Shown here one piece after another: positions 1 to 8,509 of a stretch of DNA of 13,171 nucleotides. The translations under genes were made by a program, and so were the position numbers. Source of the DNA: an uncultured Eubacteriales bacterium (GTDB lineage: Bacteria; Bacillota_A; Clostridia; Peptostreptococcales; Anaerovoracaceae); contig CACYHM010000009.1 in assembly GCA_902774195.1 (NCBI GenBank), positions 1 through 13,171 on the forward strand, written 5' to 3'. Positions within the stretch are counted from its first letter, which is position 1. Each line of letters opens with the position of its first letter. A model generated the notes under the pieces. It saw nothing but the letters and a program-made list of their open reading frames with translations. It did not search any database and had not been told where the DNA came from.

Positions 1-916
1 ACGTCGGTACCTCAGGCGCTTCGAAGTCCTCAGGTATGGCAGGCTCATGGACTTTTTCCATTTCGATGGTGGCTCTCTTCTCGATAGCCTCCTTGTTGAC
101 GTCAGGCCTCTGTCCCGGCGCGTCTGCAACTGGCGGCACAGGTGCCGCTCCCACTGCGCCTATCCTGAAGCTGAACACCGCTTCCTTTTTCATATCTCTG
201 TTGACTATGCGTATCCTGTCGGCTTTGCCGTCCGTGCTGTCCGCCTTGACGAGAATGTCCTTCGCCTCTCCTGCCAGGATGTCGATGGCGACTTCCTGTC
301 CCGGCAGCGGTGGCAGATCCCAGTTTCTGGTATCGGGATTGTAAGCGGTATGGAAGAACCTGATCTTTCCTACCGTCACCTCTATGTGGTAAATGCAGTC
401 CTGATTTACGCTCGGCAGGAGGCACTCGCTCTGCTTGTCGCCGAGCTGGCCTCTGAGGTTTACCGTTCCCTTTGCCGTCTTGTATACCAGGCCTCTGTAC
501 TCGTTCCTTGTGTTGAGAGCCTCGCTCACGATGAGGACTTCGCACGGAGCGTTGTTGATGACGTATTCTGCGGTAGTACCGAGGGAGTTGCGCATATCCT
601 CTTTGGACGACTTGCACATGATGATGAGATCGCATCCGGTCTCTCTTGCGCATCTGATGATCCTGAGGCCCGCCTTGCCGGCAGCCGTCGCAAGAGTCAC
701 CCTGTAGCCCTCGAGAAGAGTTGAGATATACGCCGCCTTTTCGCCAAGCTCCTTCAGAGCGGCGGCCTCGGCTTCGGACTTCACCGAAAAACCGAGCTTC
801 TCATCCACCATGAGAAGCACGAATTCCGCATCCTGAGGCGTGTAATGATCCATTGCGTACTGGAGCGCCTTCAGGCTTCTTTCTGTTTCTTCGAGAGGAA
901 GAAGTATCTTTTTCAT
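1..916 (-). CDS. Universal stress protein (UspA) domain protein with C-terminal extension, partial
   Basis: The frame is open from an ATG at 914-916 to the left edge, so the C-terminus is missing; about 305 residues are visible. Residues 1-132 read as a UspA fold: an N-terminal strand MKKILLPLEET, a helix ERSLKALQYAMDHY, a strand EFVLLMVDEK, then CDLIIMCKSS, SLGTTAEYVI and the final strand APCEVLIV. UspA proteins are cytosolic stress or nucleotide-binding proteins. The usual ATP loop G-2x-G-9x-G(S/T) lacks its first glycines here (the stretch is CKSSKEDMRNSLGTT, residues 101-115), so ATP binding is doubtful. Residues about 140-255 look beta-rich (for example CIYHIEVTVGKIRFF and QEVAIDILAG) and match no domain I recognise. 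The visible end is rich in Pro, Ala and Glu. AGGG lies 8 nt before the ATG, and the gene has its own promoter. The USP call is firm; the role is not. Confidence 0.8.
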   Translation of the reverse strand, partial: MKKILLPLEETERSLKALQYAMDHYTPQDAEFVLLMVDEKLGFSVKSEAEAAALKELGEKAAYISTLLEGYRVTLATAAGKAGLRIIRCARETGCDLIIMCKSSKEDMRNSLGTTAEYVINNAPCEVLIVSEALNTRNEYRGLVYKTAKGTVNLRGQLGDKQSECLLPSVNQDCIYHIEVTVGKIRFFHTAYNPDTRNWDLPPLPGQEVAIDILAGEAKDILVKADSTDGKADRIRIVNRDMKKEAVFSFRIGAVGAAPVPPVADAPGQRPDVNKEAIEKRATIEMEKVHEPAIPEDFEAPEVPT

Positions 917-963
917 TTGCTTTTCCCTTTGATGCTGTTTCCGATATGTTCTTTAACTATATG

Positions 964-993
964 ATTGTACCACGCACGGCCTTCTTCCTTCAA
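964..993 (-). promoter_or_regulatory. Sigma-70-type promoter of the USP gene
   Basis: Read on the minus strand, a -35 box TTGAAG (988-993) is followed after 18 bp by a -10 box TACAAT (964-969), about 48 bp upstream of the USP start codon. It sits in the 108-bp gap after the preceding gene, where I see no terminator. The USP gene may therefore get both its own transcript and read-through from the upstream operon. Confidence 0.55.
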
Positions 994-1024
994 CCGGGCA
1001 GGTCAGTCTTAACAATGATTCACA

Positions 1025-2107
1025 CTATTTCAGGTACCTGCGGTTCAGAGTGAGGATGAATACCTCGAGCACAGCGTAAAGCACAAGATAATCGTCGTCA
1101 TACGAGAGCACCAGGTCGTTCTGGCACCTGCCGCAGGTATCGAAGAGCAGATTAGGAGAACCGCCAATCACGGCCATGAGTTTCCCCTCATGTTCTATGG
1201 TGTGATTGCACGAGATATTTGCCCTGAGGCATGCCGGGAACAGGTTTATCCTGAATTCTCCGGCATCCGTTTCGGCTATGTAACCCTCGCTCTTCCCCTC
1301 TTTGAACTTTCTTATCTCTCCGAAATGCTCTCCGTCCGCGAAAAGCTCATAGCCGGCAGAGTCGACGACGTCTCCCTTGGGGTTGAAGGCATGCGGCATG
1401 ACGGATGCCATCTCTTCTCCGTTCTCATCCATGACTCTCGCCGAGAACGGCCGGTAATTGCACTCGACTCTGAGCACGTCATCTCCCCCGGAGTTCCTGA
1501 AATGTCCCTCGCTCGAGTTATGGTAATAGAATCTGAAAAAGTCGAGTTCGTCAGGCACCTCGGCGTTTATGTCGGCCGCGAGCTTCTCAGTAAGCTCGTA
1601 AAGGTGCTCCACCAGCATCACCGATATGAGCTTCATGGACGCGAAAGCCGAATACCTTTCAGGAGTGACCTCGACGCCCGCAGTGTCGGCCAGATCGTCG
1701 AACCTGTGCTCATCATCGCTCTTTCTGATGATATTGTCGAGCTTGGTGATGTGCTTGATGTCGAGGCTGCCTTTTTTTCGTGATATGACGACGCAGTCCT
1801 TGTAGCGTCCCGGACCGTAGACGATGCTGTCACCGGAAAACCCTTTATGCTCTGCGATCCAGGCTTTTCCGAGAGGAGTGTCGATATCTTTGATCTTTTC
1901 GTAAAGGTCCCGGATATCCATATCCGTCTTTACGATCTTTTCATATATGCTCCGGTCGTTGAACTTTCCGTCTCCCCTGTTCAGGAATATGGCGAAGGCT
2001 ATCAGCAGCACGATGCCGCCCATGATGAACCTGCCGACGGACAGCATCAGAAATCCCGTCAGCGCCGTGAGCGCTCCTATTATCGTTATAAGTCTGTCCT
2101 CTTTCAT
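1025..2107 (-). CDS. Two-TM membrane protein of unknown function, possible tubby/LURP-like C-terminus
   Basis: A 360-residue protein. Two hydrophobic segments at about residues 7-24 and 27-43 form an N-terminal hairpin, followed by a long charged, probably cytoplasmic region. The C-terminal part (about 210-360) alternates short beta-like stretches (YELFADGEHFGEIRKF, EGYIAETDAGEFRI) and ends in a hydrophobic helix DDYLVLYAVLEVFILTL. That pattern resembles LURP-one/tubby-like domains, but this is a fold-level guess. Four cysteines lie late in the chain (C293, C300, C325, C328), including a CGRC pair. AAAGG stands 5 nt before the ATG, and the start is only 8 bp after the phosphosugar mutase stop, so it is the last gene of the operon and probably translated with it. 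I do not recognise the family with confidence and assign no function. Confidence 0.75.
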   Translation of the reverse strand: MKEDRLITIIGALTALTGFLMLSVGRFIMGGIVLLIAFAIFLNRGDGKFNDRSIYEKIVKTDMDIRDLYEKIKDIDTPLGKAWIAEHKGFSGDSIVYGPGRYKDCVVISRKKGSLDIKHITKLDNIIRKSDDEHRFDDLADTAGVEVTPERYSAFASMKLISVMLVEHLYELTEKLAADINAEVPDELDFFRFYYHNSSEGHFRNSGGDDVLRVECNYRPFSARVMDENGEEMASVMPHAFNPKGDVVDSAGYELFADGEHFGEIRKFKEGKSEGYIAETDAGEFRINLFPACLRANISCNHTIEHEGKLMAVIGGSPNLLFDTCGRCQNDLVLSYDDDYLVLYAVLEVFILTLNRRYLK

Positions 2108-2115
2108 CTGAGCCT

Positions 2116-3825
2116 TTATTCTCCAAGCATGGTATCTACCGCGCTGCGCACTGCTATGCGGCGCTCTTCGGCTTCTTCGGCGGTATCGCCGCGCGCCATG
2201 ACGTATGTCTTGATCTTAGGCTCTGTGCCGGACGGTCTGATAGCGACAGCGCAGCCGCCGGACAGATTGTAGAAGAGGACGTTGCTCTTCGTGAAGCCCG
2301 GGACATCCTTTGTATAGTCGGTGATGCTCTCCACCTTCAGTCCTATGCTTTCAGGCGGCTCCTTTCTGATCCTGCTCATCACGGCTTCTCTTCTCTCTGC
2401 CGAGTCGAAGCCTCCGAACACCGTGGATTCGGTGTTCTCGATGAAGTATCCGTACTTGTCGTAGAGCGAGAGCAGTCCGTCATATACCGACATGCCCTTT
2501 GCCTTGTACCAGCATCCGACCTCGGCCATCATCATCGCTGCGAACACCGCGTCCTTGTCTCTCGCGTAGGTGCCGCCGAGGAAGCCTATGCTCTCCTCGA
2601 ATCCGAAGATGAAGTGCTCGTCTCCGTTCTCATCGTGCTCCTTGATCTTCTCGCCGATGAACTTGAATCCGGTCAGGACCTCGTACATCTTCACGTCGTT
2701 CACTTCGCAGATCCTGTTGGCCATGACCGTAGAAACGATGGACTTGCAGGCGAAAGGCTTTGAAGGCATCGTGCCGAGTTCCTTTCTCATCGTGATGATG
2801 TAGTCGAGCATCAGGCAGGCGATCTGGTTGCCCGAGAGAATGATGTATTCATTTCCGGACTTCACGACCGCTCCGCACCTGTCGCTGTCAGGGTCGACTC
2901 CGATGACGAGCTCAGCTCCGTTCTTCTTCGCGTACTCGATAGCAAGAGCGAAGCCTTCTGTGTTCTCAGGGTTCGGCGACTTGACCGTCGGGAAGTTTCC
3001 GTCAGGCACCATCTGCTCTTCGACCGGTATGATGGCACCGTAGCCCTGTCTTCTGAGGATCTCAGGCACCAGCTTATAGCCCGCGCCGTGGAAAGGAGTG
3101 AAGACTATCTTCATGTCCTTCGCGACCTGATCGATGTATTTGTGAGTGATCGAAGTCTCCATGACCTTCCCGATATATACCTGGTCCATCTCGTCTCCGA
3201 GTATCTTTATGAGACCTTTATTCACGGCCTCATCGTAGTCCGTGGTCTTAACATCTTTGAAGATGTCGATCTTGGCTATCTCTGCGGATACGACATCGGC
3301 ATGTTCAGGACCGAGCTGGGCGCCGTCGGCCCAGTACGCCTTATATCCGTTGTACTCCTTCGGGTTGTGGCTCGCGGTGATGTTGATGCCGGCGATCGAG
3401 CCGGTCTCCCTTACCGCGAACGAAAGCTCAGGTGTAGGACGCATGTCGTCGAATATATATGCTCTGATGCCGTTAGCTGCCAGTACTGCCGCAGCCTCCT
3501 CGGCAAACAGCCTGGAGTTCAGCCTGGAGTCGTGCGCGATCGCGACGCCGTTTCCTTCTTTTGAATCTCCGCCGATCTGTCCGCCCTTCGAGATGATGAG
3601 ATTCGCAAGGCCCTGTGTCGCATATCTTACGGTATAGACGTTCATCATGCCGATGCCCGCTCCCATGATGCCGCGCAGTCCCGCGGTGCCGAAGCTGAGC
3701 ATGGCCTTGAACCTGCCTTCGATCTCCTCTTCGTTCCCTTCAAGGGCCCTGAGTTCTTCTTTGGTCTTTGCATCGACCGCGTCAGATGCCAGCCAGTATT
3801 CGTATTCTTCCCTGTAGTTTCTCAT
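2116..3825 (-). CDS. pgcA: Phospho-sugar mutase (phosphoglucomutase/phosphomannomutase, PgcA/PGM2 type)
   Basis: A complete 569-residue alpha-D-phosphohexomutase, close to the usual 560-580 of the PgcA/PGM2 branch. It interconverts glucose 1-phosphate and glucose 6-phosphate (possibly also mannose or pentose phosphates), linking central carbon to cell-wall and glycan precursors. All four active-site loops are present: the phosphoserine loop TASHNP (S152), the metal loop DPDSDR (D311, D313, D315), the sugar-specificity loop GFEESIGF (E410, E411, S412) and the phosphate-binding loop RPSGTEPKIK (from R530). GFEES rather than GEMSG places it with PgcA/PGM2 rather than AlgC/GlmM-type enzymes. AAAGG lies 8 nt before the ATG. 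It starts 16 bp after the second ABC gene stops, inside the operon. Enzyme class is sure; the preferred sugar is inferred. Confidence 0.95.
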   Translation of the reverse strand: MRNYREEYEYWLASDAVDAKTKEELRALEGNEEEIEGRFKAMLSFGTAGLRGIMGAGIGMMNVYTVRYATQGLANLIISKGGQIGGDSKEGNGVAIAHDSRLNSRLFAEEAAAVLAANGIRAYIFDDMRPTPELSFAVRETGSIAGINITASHNPKEYNGYKAYWADGAQLGPEHADVVSAEIAKIDIFKDVKTTDYDEAVNKGLIKILGDEMDQVYIGKVMETSITHKYIDQVAKDMKIVFTPFHGAGYKLVPEILRRQGYGAIIPVEEQMVPDGNFPTVKSPNPENTEGFALAIEYAKKNGAELVIGVDPDSDRCGAVVKSGNEYIILSGNQIACLMLDYIITMRKELGTMPSKPFACKSIVSTVMANRICEVNDVKMYEVLTGFKFIGEKIKEHDENGDEHFIFGFEESIGFLGGTYARDKDAVFAAMMMAEVGCWYKAKGMSVYDGLLSLYDKYGYFIENTESTVFGGFDSAERREAVMSRIRKEPPESIGLKVESITDYTKDVPGFTKSNVLFYNLSGGCAVAIRPSGTEPKIKTYVMARGDTAEEAEERRIAVRSAVDTMLGE

Positions 3826-3841
3826 GTCTTCGCCTTTCTTT

Positions 3842-5746
3842 TTATCCTACTTCTTCGAACTGCGAGTTGTACAGTTCTGCATACGCGCCGCCCTTTGCGA
3901 GCAGCTCTTCGTGTCTTCCCTGTTCGACTATGTCTCCGTGATCCATCACGAAGATCATGTCGGCGTTGCGGATGGTCGAGAGCCTGTGGGCGATGATGAA
4001 GCTCGTCCTGTCTTCTGTCAGCGCATCCATAGCTTTCTGTATCTCTTCTTCCGTCCTTGTATCTACCGAGGATGTCGCCTCGTCGAGTATAAGAAGGCGC
4101 TTGTCCGCGATGACCGCTCTTGCGATCGTCAGCAGCTGCCTCTGCCCCTCGGAGATGTTGGTCGCATCCTCATTGAGCATCATATCATATCCGCCCGGAA
4201 GCGTCTTGATGAAATGGTGAGCTTTTGCCGCCTTTGCGGCCGCGATCACATCTTCGTCCGTAGCGCCTTCTCTTCCGTAGCGTATGTTCTCGCGGATAGT
4301 CCCGCTGAACAGCCATGTGTCCTGGAGCACCATGGCGAAGTTGTCGCGCAGCTCTTTTCTGGTGAATTCTCTCGTGTCTTTGCCGTCTATCAGTATCGCG
4401 CCCCTGTCCACATCGTAGAATCTCATGAGCAGCTTTACTATAGTGGTCTTTCCGGCGCCTGTCGGTCCGACTATGGCTATCTTCTGCCCCGGCTCGACGT
4501 TCGCGCTGAAGTCTTTTATTACCGGGTGGTCCTTTTTGTATCCGAATCTCACGTGCCTGAATTCGACCGCACCCTTTATCTCGCCCATCTCATCGGCCGC
4601 GCCAGGAGCGTCGGTCTCCTCGTCCTCATTCAGGAACTCGAACACCCTCTCGGCCGCAGCGGCCATGGACTGCACCTGGTTCATTATCTGAGCGATGTCC
4701 TGGATAGGCTGTCCGATGTTCTTCACGTACTGCACGAAGGCCTGTATGTCGCCGACCCCTATAGCTCCTCTCACGCACTGGATGCCTCCGGCGACTACCA
4801 CGGCTGCATAGCCGAGGTTGCTGACGATCCTCATCAGAGGCCTCATGAGACCCGAGAGGAACTGCGACTTCCATGCCGATTCGTAGAGCTTCTCGTTCGA
4901 CTCCGCGAACTCTTCAGTCATGCGGGCCTCCCTGTTGAAAGCCTTGACTACAAGGTGTCCCGAAAAGGTCTCCTCGACCTGCCCGTCGATTATGCCGAGG
5001 TATTTCTGCTGGGCAGCGAAGTGCTTCTGCGACACTTTTATCAGAAGGCCCATCAGAAGAGCAGATACAGGAAGCACCAGAAGCGCGATCAGAGTCATCG
5101 TCACGTTGATCGTGAGCATCACCACTATGATGCCGGCCATGCTGACTATGGCCCAGATAAAGTTCGAGATGCTCTGCGACAGAGACTGCCCGAGTGTATC
5201 AACGTCGTTTGTGATCCTCGAGAGTATCTCTCCTGTCTGTACCCTTTCGAAATATCCTATAGGCATGCGGTCGATCTTCTCGGAAATGTCGCGCCTCATC
5301 TTATACACTATCTTCTGGGTGACGTTCGTCATGATGAGGGCCTGGATGTACTGCGCGACGGCCCCTACAAAGTACAGCGCCATGGTCATCAGAAGAACGT
5401 TCCTTACCGCAGCGAAGTCTATGCCGCCGGTGCCGTGGATCTTGTTCATGACGCCTTCGGCCAGCAGAGTCGTCGCTCTTCCCATGACCTTAGGACCGAG
5501 CGTCTCGAATACGGTGGCGAATGCGGACACGACAATGACGACCGCAACGGCGAATTTGTACGCGCCCATGTAGCTGAGCGTATCCATCACCGCCTTGCGG
5601 AAATCCTTAGGCTTCTCGCCCGGAGCGAGTATAGAGCTCGGACCGCGCCCGCGACGGCGCTGCCTGCTGCCGTCGCCCTGACCGGTCTTCATCTCTTCTT
5701 CAGGCGCTTCGTATTCCTTTTTTCCCTTTTCGTCCCTGTCCGTCAT
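3842..5746 (-). CDS. ABC exporter half-transporter, catalytically competent NBD subunit
   Basis: A 634-residue fusion of a six-helix membrane domain (about residues 60-350) and a nucleotide-binding domain (about 390-625), the type IV exporter layout of MsbA/LmrA/BmrC-like proteins. Residues 1-50 are an unusually long charged, Arg/Lys/Glu-rich cytoplasmic leader. NBD motifs: Walker A GPTGAGKT (427-434), Q-loop MVLQDTW, signature ISEGQ (531-535, not LSGGQ), Walker B LLILDE with catalytic E556, and H-loop AHR with H587. It follows the partner gene by 17 bp, and AAAGGA sits 5 nt before the ATG. Together they form a heterodimer in the plasma membrane; this chain supplies the consensus Walker A/B side of the active ATP site. 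The substrate cannot be read from sequence; multidrug or lipid/peptide export are the usual annotations. Confidence 0.93.
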   Translation of the reverse strand: MTDRDEKGKKEYEAPEEEMKTGQGDGSRQRRRGRGPSSILAPGEKPKDFRKAVMDTLSYMGAYKFAVAVVIVVSAFATVFETLGPKVMGRATTLLAEGVMNKIHGTGGIDFAAVRNVLLMTMALYFVGAVAQYIQALIMTNVTQKIVYKMRRDISEKIDRMPIGYFERVQTGEILSRITNDVDTLGQSLSQSISNFIWAIVSMAGIIVVMLTINVTMTLIALLVLPVSALLMGLLIKVSQKHFAAQQKYLGIIDGQVEETFSGHLVVKAFNREARMTEEFAESNEKLYESAWKSQFLSGLMRPLMRIVSNLGYAAVVVAGGIQCVRGAIGVGDIQAFVQYVKNIGQPIQDIAQIMNQVQSMAAAAERVFEFLNEDEETDAPGAADEMGEIKGAVEFRHVRFGYKKDHPVIKDFSANVEPGQKIAIVGPTGAGKTTIVKLLMRFYDVDRGAILIDGKDTREFTRKELRDNFAMVLQDTWLFSGTIRENIRYGREGATDEDVIAAAKAAKAHHFIKTLPGGYDMMLNEDATNISEGQRQLLTIARAVIADKRLLILDEATSSVDTRTEEEIQKAMDALTEDRTSFIIAHRLSTIRNADMIFVMDHGDIVEQGRHEELLAKGGAYAELYNSQFEEVG

Positions 5747-5763
5747 CGGATCCTTTCTTCAGA

Positions 5764-7884
5764 TCAGGCCAGCGCCGCCTCTGAAAGCTGGGATATGGCT
5801 GTTTCCCTGTAGATATCGCAGCTCTCCATGAGTTCTTCGTGTGTGCCCTTGCCGACTATGCGGCCTTCGTCGAGCACTATTATCTGCTGAGCGTGCAGGA
5901 TGGTCCCCACTCTTGTCGCGACTATTATCTTCGTGCTGTCTTCCGTGCTTTCGGCAAGCGCCTTTCTGAGCGCCACATCCGTCTTCATGTCGAGAGCCGA
6001 GAACGAGTCGTCGAACAGGAATATCTTAGGCTTTTTGATCACGGCTCTTGCTATGGCGAGCCTCTGCTTCTGGCCTCCGGATACATTGGCCCCGCCCTGT
6101 GACACTTCGCGTTCGTATCCCTCCGGCCTCTCATCTATGAAGGCTGCGGCCTGCGCGGTCTCTGCCGCCGAACCTACCTCTTCATCCGTCGCGTCCTCTT
6201 TGCCCCAGCGGATATTGTCTGCGACCGTGCCCGAGAAGAGTATTCCCTTCTGCGGCACGTAGCCTATCTCATCCCTGAGCGACTCGAGAGTCACCTCTCT
6301 TATGTCTCTGCCGCCGACCGTGATGCGGCCGCCCGTCACGTCGAAGAACCTAGGGATGAGCTTTATCAGAGTCGTCTTGCCGCAGCCCGTCGATCCTATG
6401 ATCGCAGTCGTCTCGCCCGGCTTTGCGGTGAAGTCTATATCTGTCAGGACGTTCTCTTCGGCGTCCGGATATCTGAACGACACATGCTCGAACCTGATGA
6501 CCCCTTCGGCATCCTCCGGGATGTCCTCCGCATTCTCTGCGTCCTTGATGCTGGTCTCTTTTTCGAGGACCTCATATATCCTGTCGGCAGCGATACCGGC
6601 TCTAGGCAGGAATATCGCCATGCCGGCTATCATGAGGAAGGAGAATACTATCTCCATGGCATATGCTATGAATGCAGTCATCGTGCCGACCTGCATCTCT
6701 CCCATGTCTATCCTGCCTGCGGCGACCCATGTGATCCATATGCTCAGTCCGTACATTATGATCATCAGAAGAGGCGTGATGGATATCATGGCGCGGTTCA
6801 CGAAGAGCTGGTTCCTGTAGAGGTCTGTATTGGCCTTGTCGAAGCGCTCCTCTTCGGTCTTCTCGCGTCCGAAAGCCCTGATGACCTGTATGCCGGTCAG
6901 TATCTCTCTCGACACCGCATTGAGCGCGTCTATGAGAGACTGCATGACCTTGAATTTAGGCATGGCCACGGCGAGCATCAGGCCTGCCATCGCGAGTATG
7001 GTAAGGACTCCCGTCACCACGATGTAGTCCATGTGAGCGTGCATCTGGTACACCTTGATGATCGACCATGTGCATATGCACGGAGCGAAGAGCACCATCC
7101 TGAGTATCATAGTGGACGTCATCTGTACCTGCTGTATGTCGTTGGTGGCGCGCGTTATGAGAGAGGATGTGCTGAACTCATCCATCTCGGCGTTCGAAAA
7201 CGACATGACGTTCGAATAGAGCCTGTATCTCAGGTCCTTTCCGATGCTCGCGCCTACTCTGGCCGACAGCAGCGAGATGAGAGTCGTGAACACCATCACG
7301 ATGAGCGACATCAGAAGCATCATGCCTCCGCAGCGCCACATGAAATCGTTCTGTATCTCAAGAAGATCAAGTCCCGCCTCTTCATCGCAGTCGCCGGCAT
7401 ACCTTATGCCCATGGCCATGAGGTTCCTGTTGGCCGAAGTGCTTCCCCTTCCGTCGGCGAAGGCTCCCTCATCCGAGCCTGCATAGGCCTCAGCATCGGA
7501 GAGAGTCTCGCCGTTCTTTGCGGCGTAGCGGCTCACAACAGGGCCTATGAGCTTTTCGTCGAGCGCATCGAGCTCGTCTTCTGTCATGTCTTTTCTCTTA
7601 AGAACAGCAGCGCCCTTATCGTTCTTTTCGCCCGTCTCTTCGAAGGCATCCTCCCAGAGCGCTTTTTCGTCAGCGTCCATATATCCGGATGCCGCCTGAA
7701 ACTCGCTCTCGGTTATCGCCTCAGGAACTATATGCTCTATACCTCTGTTCTGTATGCCCGTATCGATGAGCGCCTGCGTGTACTGCGGCAGATTCATCTC
7801 ACAAAAAGCCTGCCCTGCCATGAGCATGAGCACCAGCAGCGCAGTCAGTTTGTATGGAAGCAGTGTCTTGAAGAGGTTCTTCAT
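5764..7884 (-). CDS. ABC exporter half-transporter, degenerate-site subunit with extracellular insert
   Basis: A 706-residue half-transporter: TM1 at about 12-32, TM2 at about 185-207, further TMs up to about 430, NBD about 460-700. TM1 and TM2 are separated by about 150 residues of acidic, low-hydrophobicity sequence (about 45-182), where most family members have a short loop; this should lie outside the cell. A TM1-TM2 extracellular domain is known in Bacillus BmrD (from memory). NBD motifs: Walker A GSTGCGKT (497-504), Q-loop YVPQKG, signature VSGGQ (601-605), Walker B IFLFDD with D626 where the catalytic Glu should be, and T657 where the H-loop His should be. The chain can bind ATP but its own Walker B site is probably slow or inactive, as in other heterodimeric exporters. 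It starts 8 nt after the LOG-gene stop with a weak ribosome binding site, suggesting translational coupling. Confidence 0.93.
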   Translation of the reverse strand: MKNLFKTLLPYKLTALLVLMLMAGQAFCEMNLPQYTQALIDTGIQNRGIEHIVPEAITESEFQAASGYMDADEKALWEDAFEETGEKNDKGAAVLKRKDMTEDELDALDEKLIGPVVSRYAAKNGETLSDAEAYAGSDEGAFADGRGSTSANRNLMAMGIRYAGDCDEEAGLDLLEIQNDFMWRCGGMMLLMSLIVMVFTTLISLLSARVGASIGKDLRYRLYSNVMSFSNAEMDEFSTSSLITRATNDIQQVQMTSTMILRMVLFAPCICTWSIIKVYQMHAHMDYIVVTGVLTILAMAGLMLAVAMPKFKVMQSLIDALNAVSREILTGIQVIRAFGREKTEEERFDKANTDLYRNQLFVNRAMISITPLLMIIMYGLSIWITWVAAGRIDMGEMQVGTMTAFIAYAMEIVFSFLMIAGMAIFLPRAGIAADRIYEVLEKETSIKDAENAEDIPEDAEGVIRFEHVSFRYPDAEENVLTDIDFTAKPGETTAIIGSTGCGKTTLIKLIPRFFDVTGGRITVGGRDIREVTLESLRDEIGYVPQKGILFSGTVADNIRWGKEDATDEEVGSAAETAQAAAFIDERPEGYEREVSQGGANVSGGQKQRLAIARAVIKKPKIFLFDDSFSALDMKTDVALRKALAESTEDSTKIIVATRVGTILHAQQIIVLDEGRIVGKGTHEELMESCDIYRETAISQLSEAALA

Positions 7885-7892
7885 CTGTTGTT

Positions 7893-8477
7893 TTATCTCT
7901 CGTCCAGTATGTTCACGGTGGTGTCGGCTTTGCCGGCCTCCGCGAGCGCGTTCTCAATATCCTTTATGCATCTGACTTCTATCACGTTGTCGCGGTCGAC
8001 CCTGCGGCAGAAGCCCTGTTCCGTCATGTCATCGAGCATGCGGAAGAAGTTGTCGTAAAAGCCGTTCACGTTGTACATCATTATCGGCTTGTTTATCCTT
8101 CCGAGCAGCGAGAGCCTCTTGTACGTGATGACCTCGCTTATCTCGTCGAGCGTCCCCATTCCGCCCGGAAGAGCGATAAAGGCATCGCCCATTTCTATCA
8201 TGACCTTCCTTCGTTCTGACATATCGCCCGGAATGATGAGCTCCGTCAGGTCGTCTCTGGTCACTTCTGCCATCACAAAGAACTCCGGGGTCACTCCTAT
8301 GGTCGTGCCTCCCCTGTCGGTCACTCCGTCCGAGACTGCACCCATCATGCCGGCGTTGCCTGCTCCGTACACGAGGCTGTGGCCGTTGTCAGCCATCCAC
8401 GCGCCGAGTTCGTACGCCCTTTTTGTGAATTCGGGATCGCCCCCGTCGAGCGCCCCGCAGTATACTGTGATGTTCAA
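7893..8477 (-). CDS. LOG-family (TIGR00730) nucleoside 5'-monophosphate phosphoribohydrolase
   Basis: A 194-residue Rossmann-fold protein of the LOG ("Lonely guy") family, usual length about 190. Family motifs are present: YGAGNAGMMGAV (37-48), MSERRK with R90-K91, and the nucleotide loop PGGMGTLDE (104-112). Characterised members hydrolyse the N-glycosidic bond of AMP or modified AMP to give base plus ribose 5-phosphate; the bacterial role is probably nucleotide salvage or clean-up rather than hormone synthesis. I chose the TTG at 8475-8477: AAAAGGAAAG lies just upstream with 6 nt to the codon, and the protein then starts MNITVYCGA, where the family's first beta strand begins. An upstream in-frame TTG at 8501 would add eight residues but has no ribosome binding site. 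It lies 32 bp after glsA and 8 bp before the ABC pair. Confidence 0.9.
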   Translation of the reverse strand: MNITVYCGALDGGDPEFTKRAYELGAWMADNGHSLVYGAGNAGMMGAVSDGVTDRGGTTIGVTPEFFVMAEVTRDDLTELIIPGDMSERRKVMIEMGDAFIALPGGMGTLDEISEVITYKRLSLLGRINKPIMMYNVNGFYDNFFRMLDDMTEQGFCRRVDRDNVIEVRCIKDIENALAEAGKADTTVNILDER

Positions 8478-8483
8478 TTCGGT

Positions 8484-8492
8484 CTTTCCTTT
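8484..8492 (-). promoter_or_regulatory. Ribosome binding site fixing the TTG start of the LOG gene
   Basis: On the minus strand the purine run AAAGGAAAG sits 6 nt before TTG (8475-8477). It lies downstream of the alternative TTG at 8501, inside that longer reading, and so favours the shorter protein. Confidence 0.6.
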
Positions 8493-8509
8493 TCTATACA
8501 AAAACTACG

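Noticed and set aside
47..724. Plus-strand open frame of 225 codons at the left end
   Set aside because: Antisense to the USP gene, which has a recognisable fold, promoter and ribosome binding site.
3824..5812. Long plus-strand open frame of 662 codons, and similar ones at 6484-8058 and 10423-11808
   Set aside because: They lie antisense to genes with complete family motifs, have no ribosome binding sites and read as low-sense His/Arg/Leu-rich sequence. They result from codon bias of the real genes.
8478..8501. Longer start of the LOG gene at a TTG at 8501
   Set aside because: No purine-rich site upstream, whereas the TTG at 8477 has one and matches the family's N-terminus.
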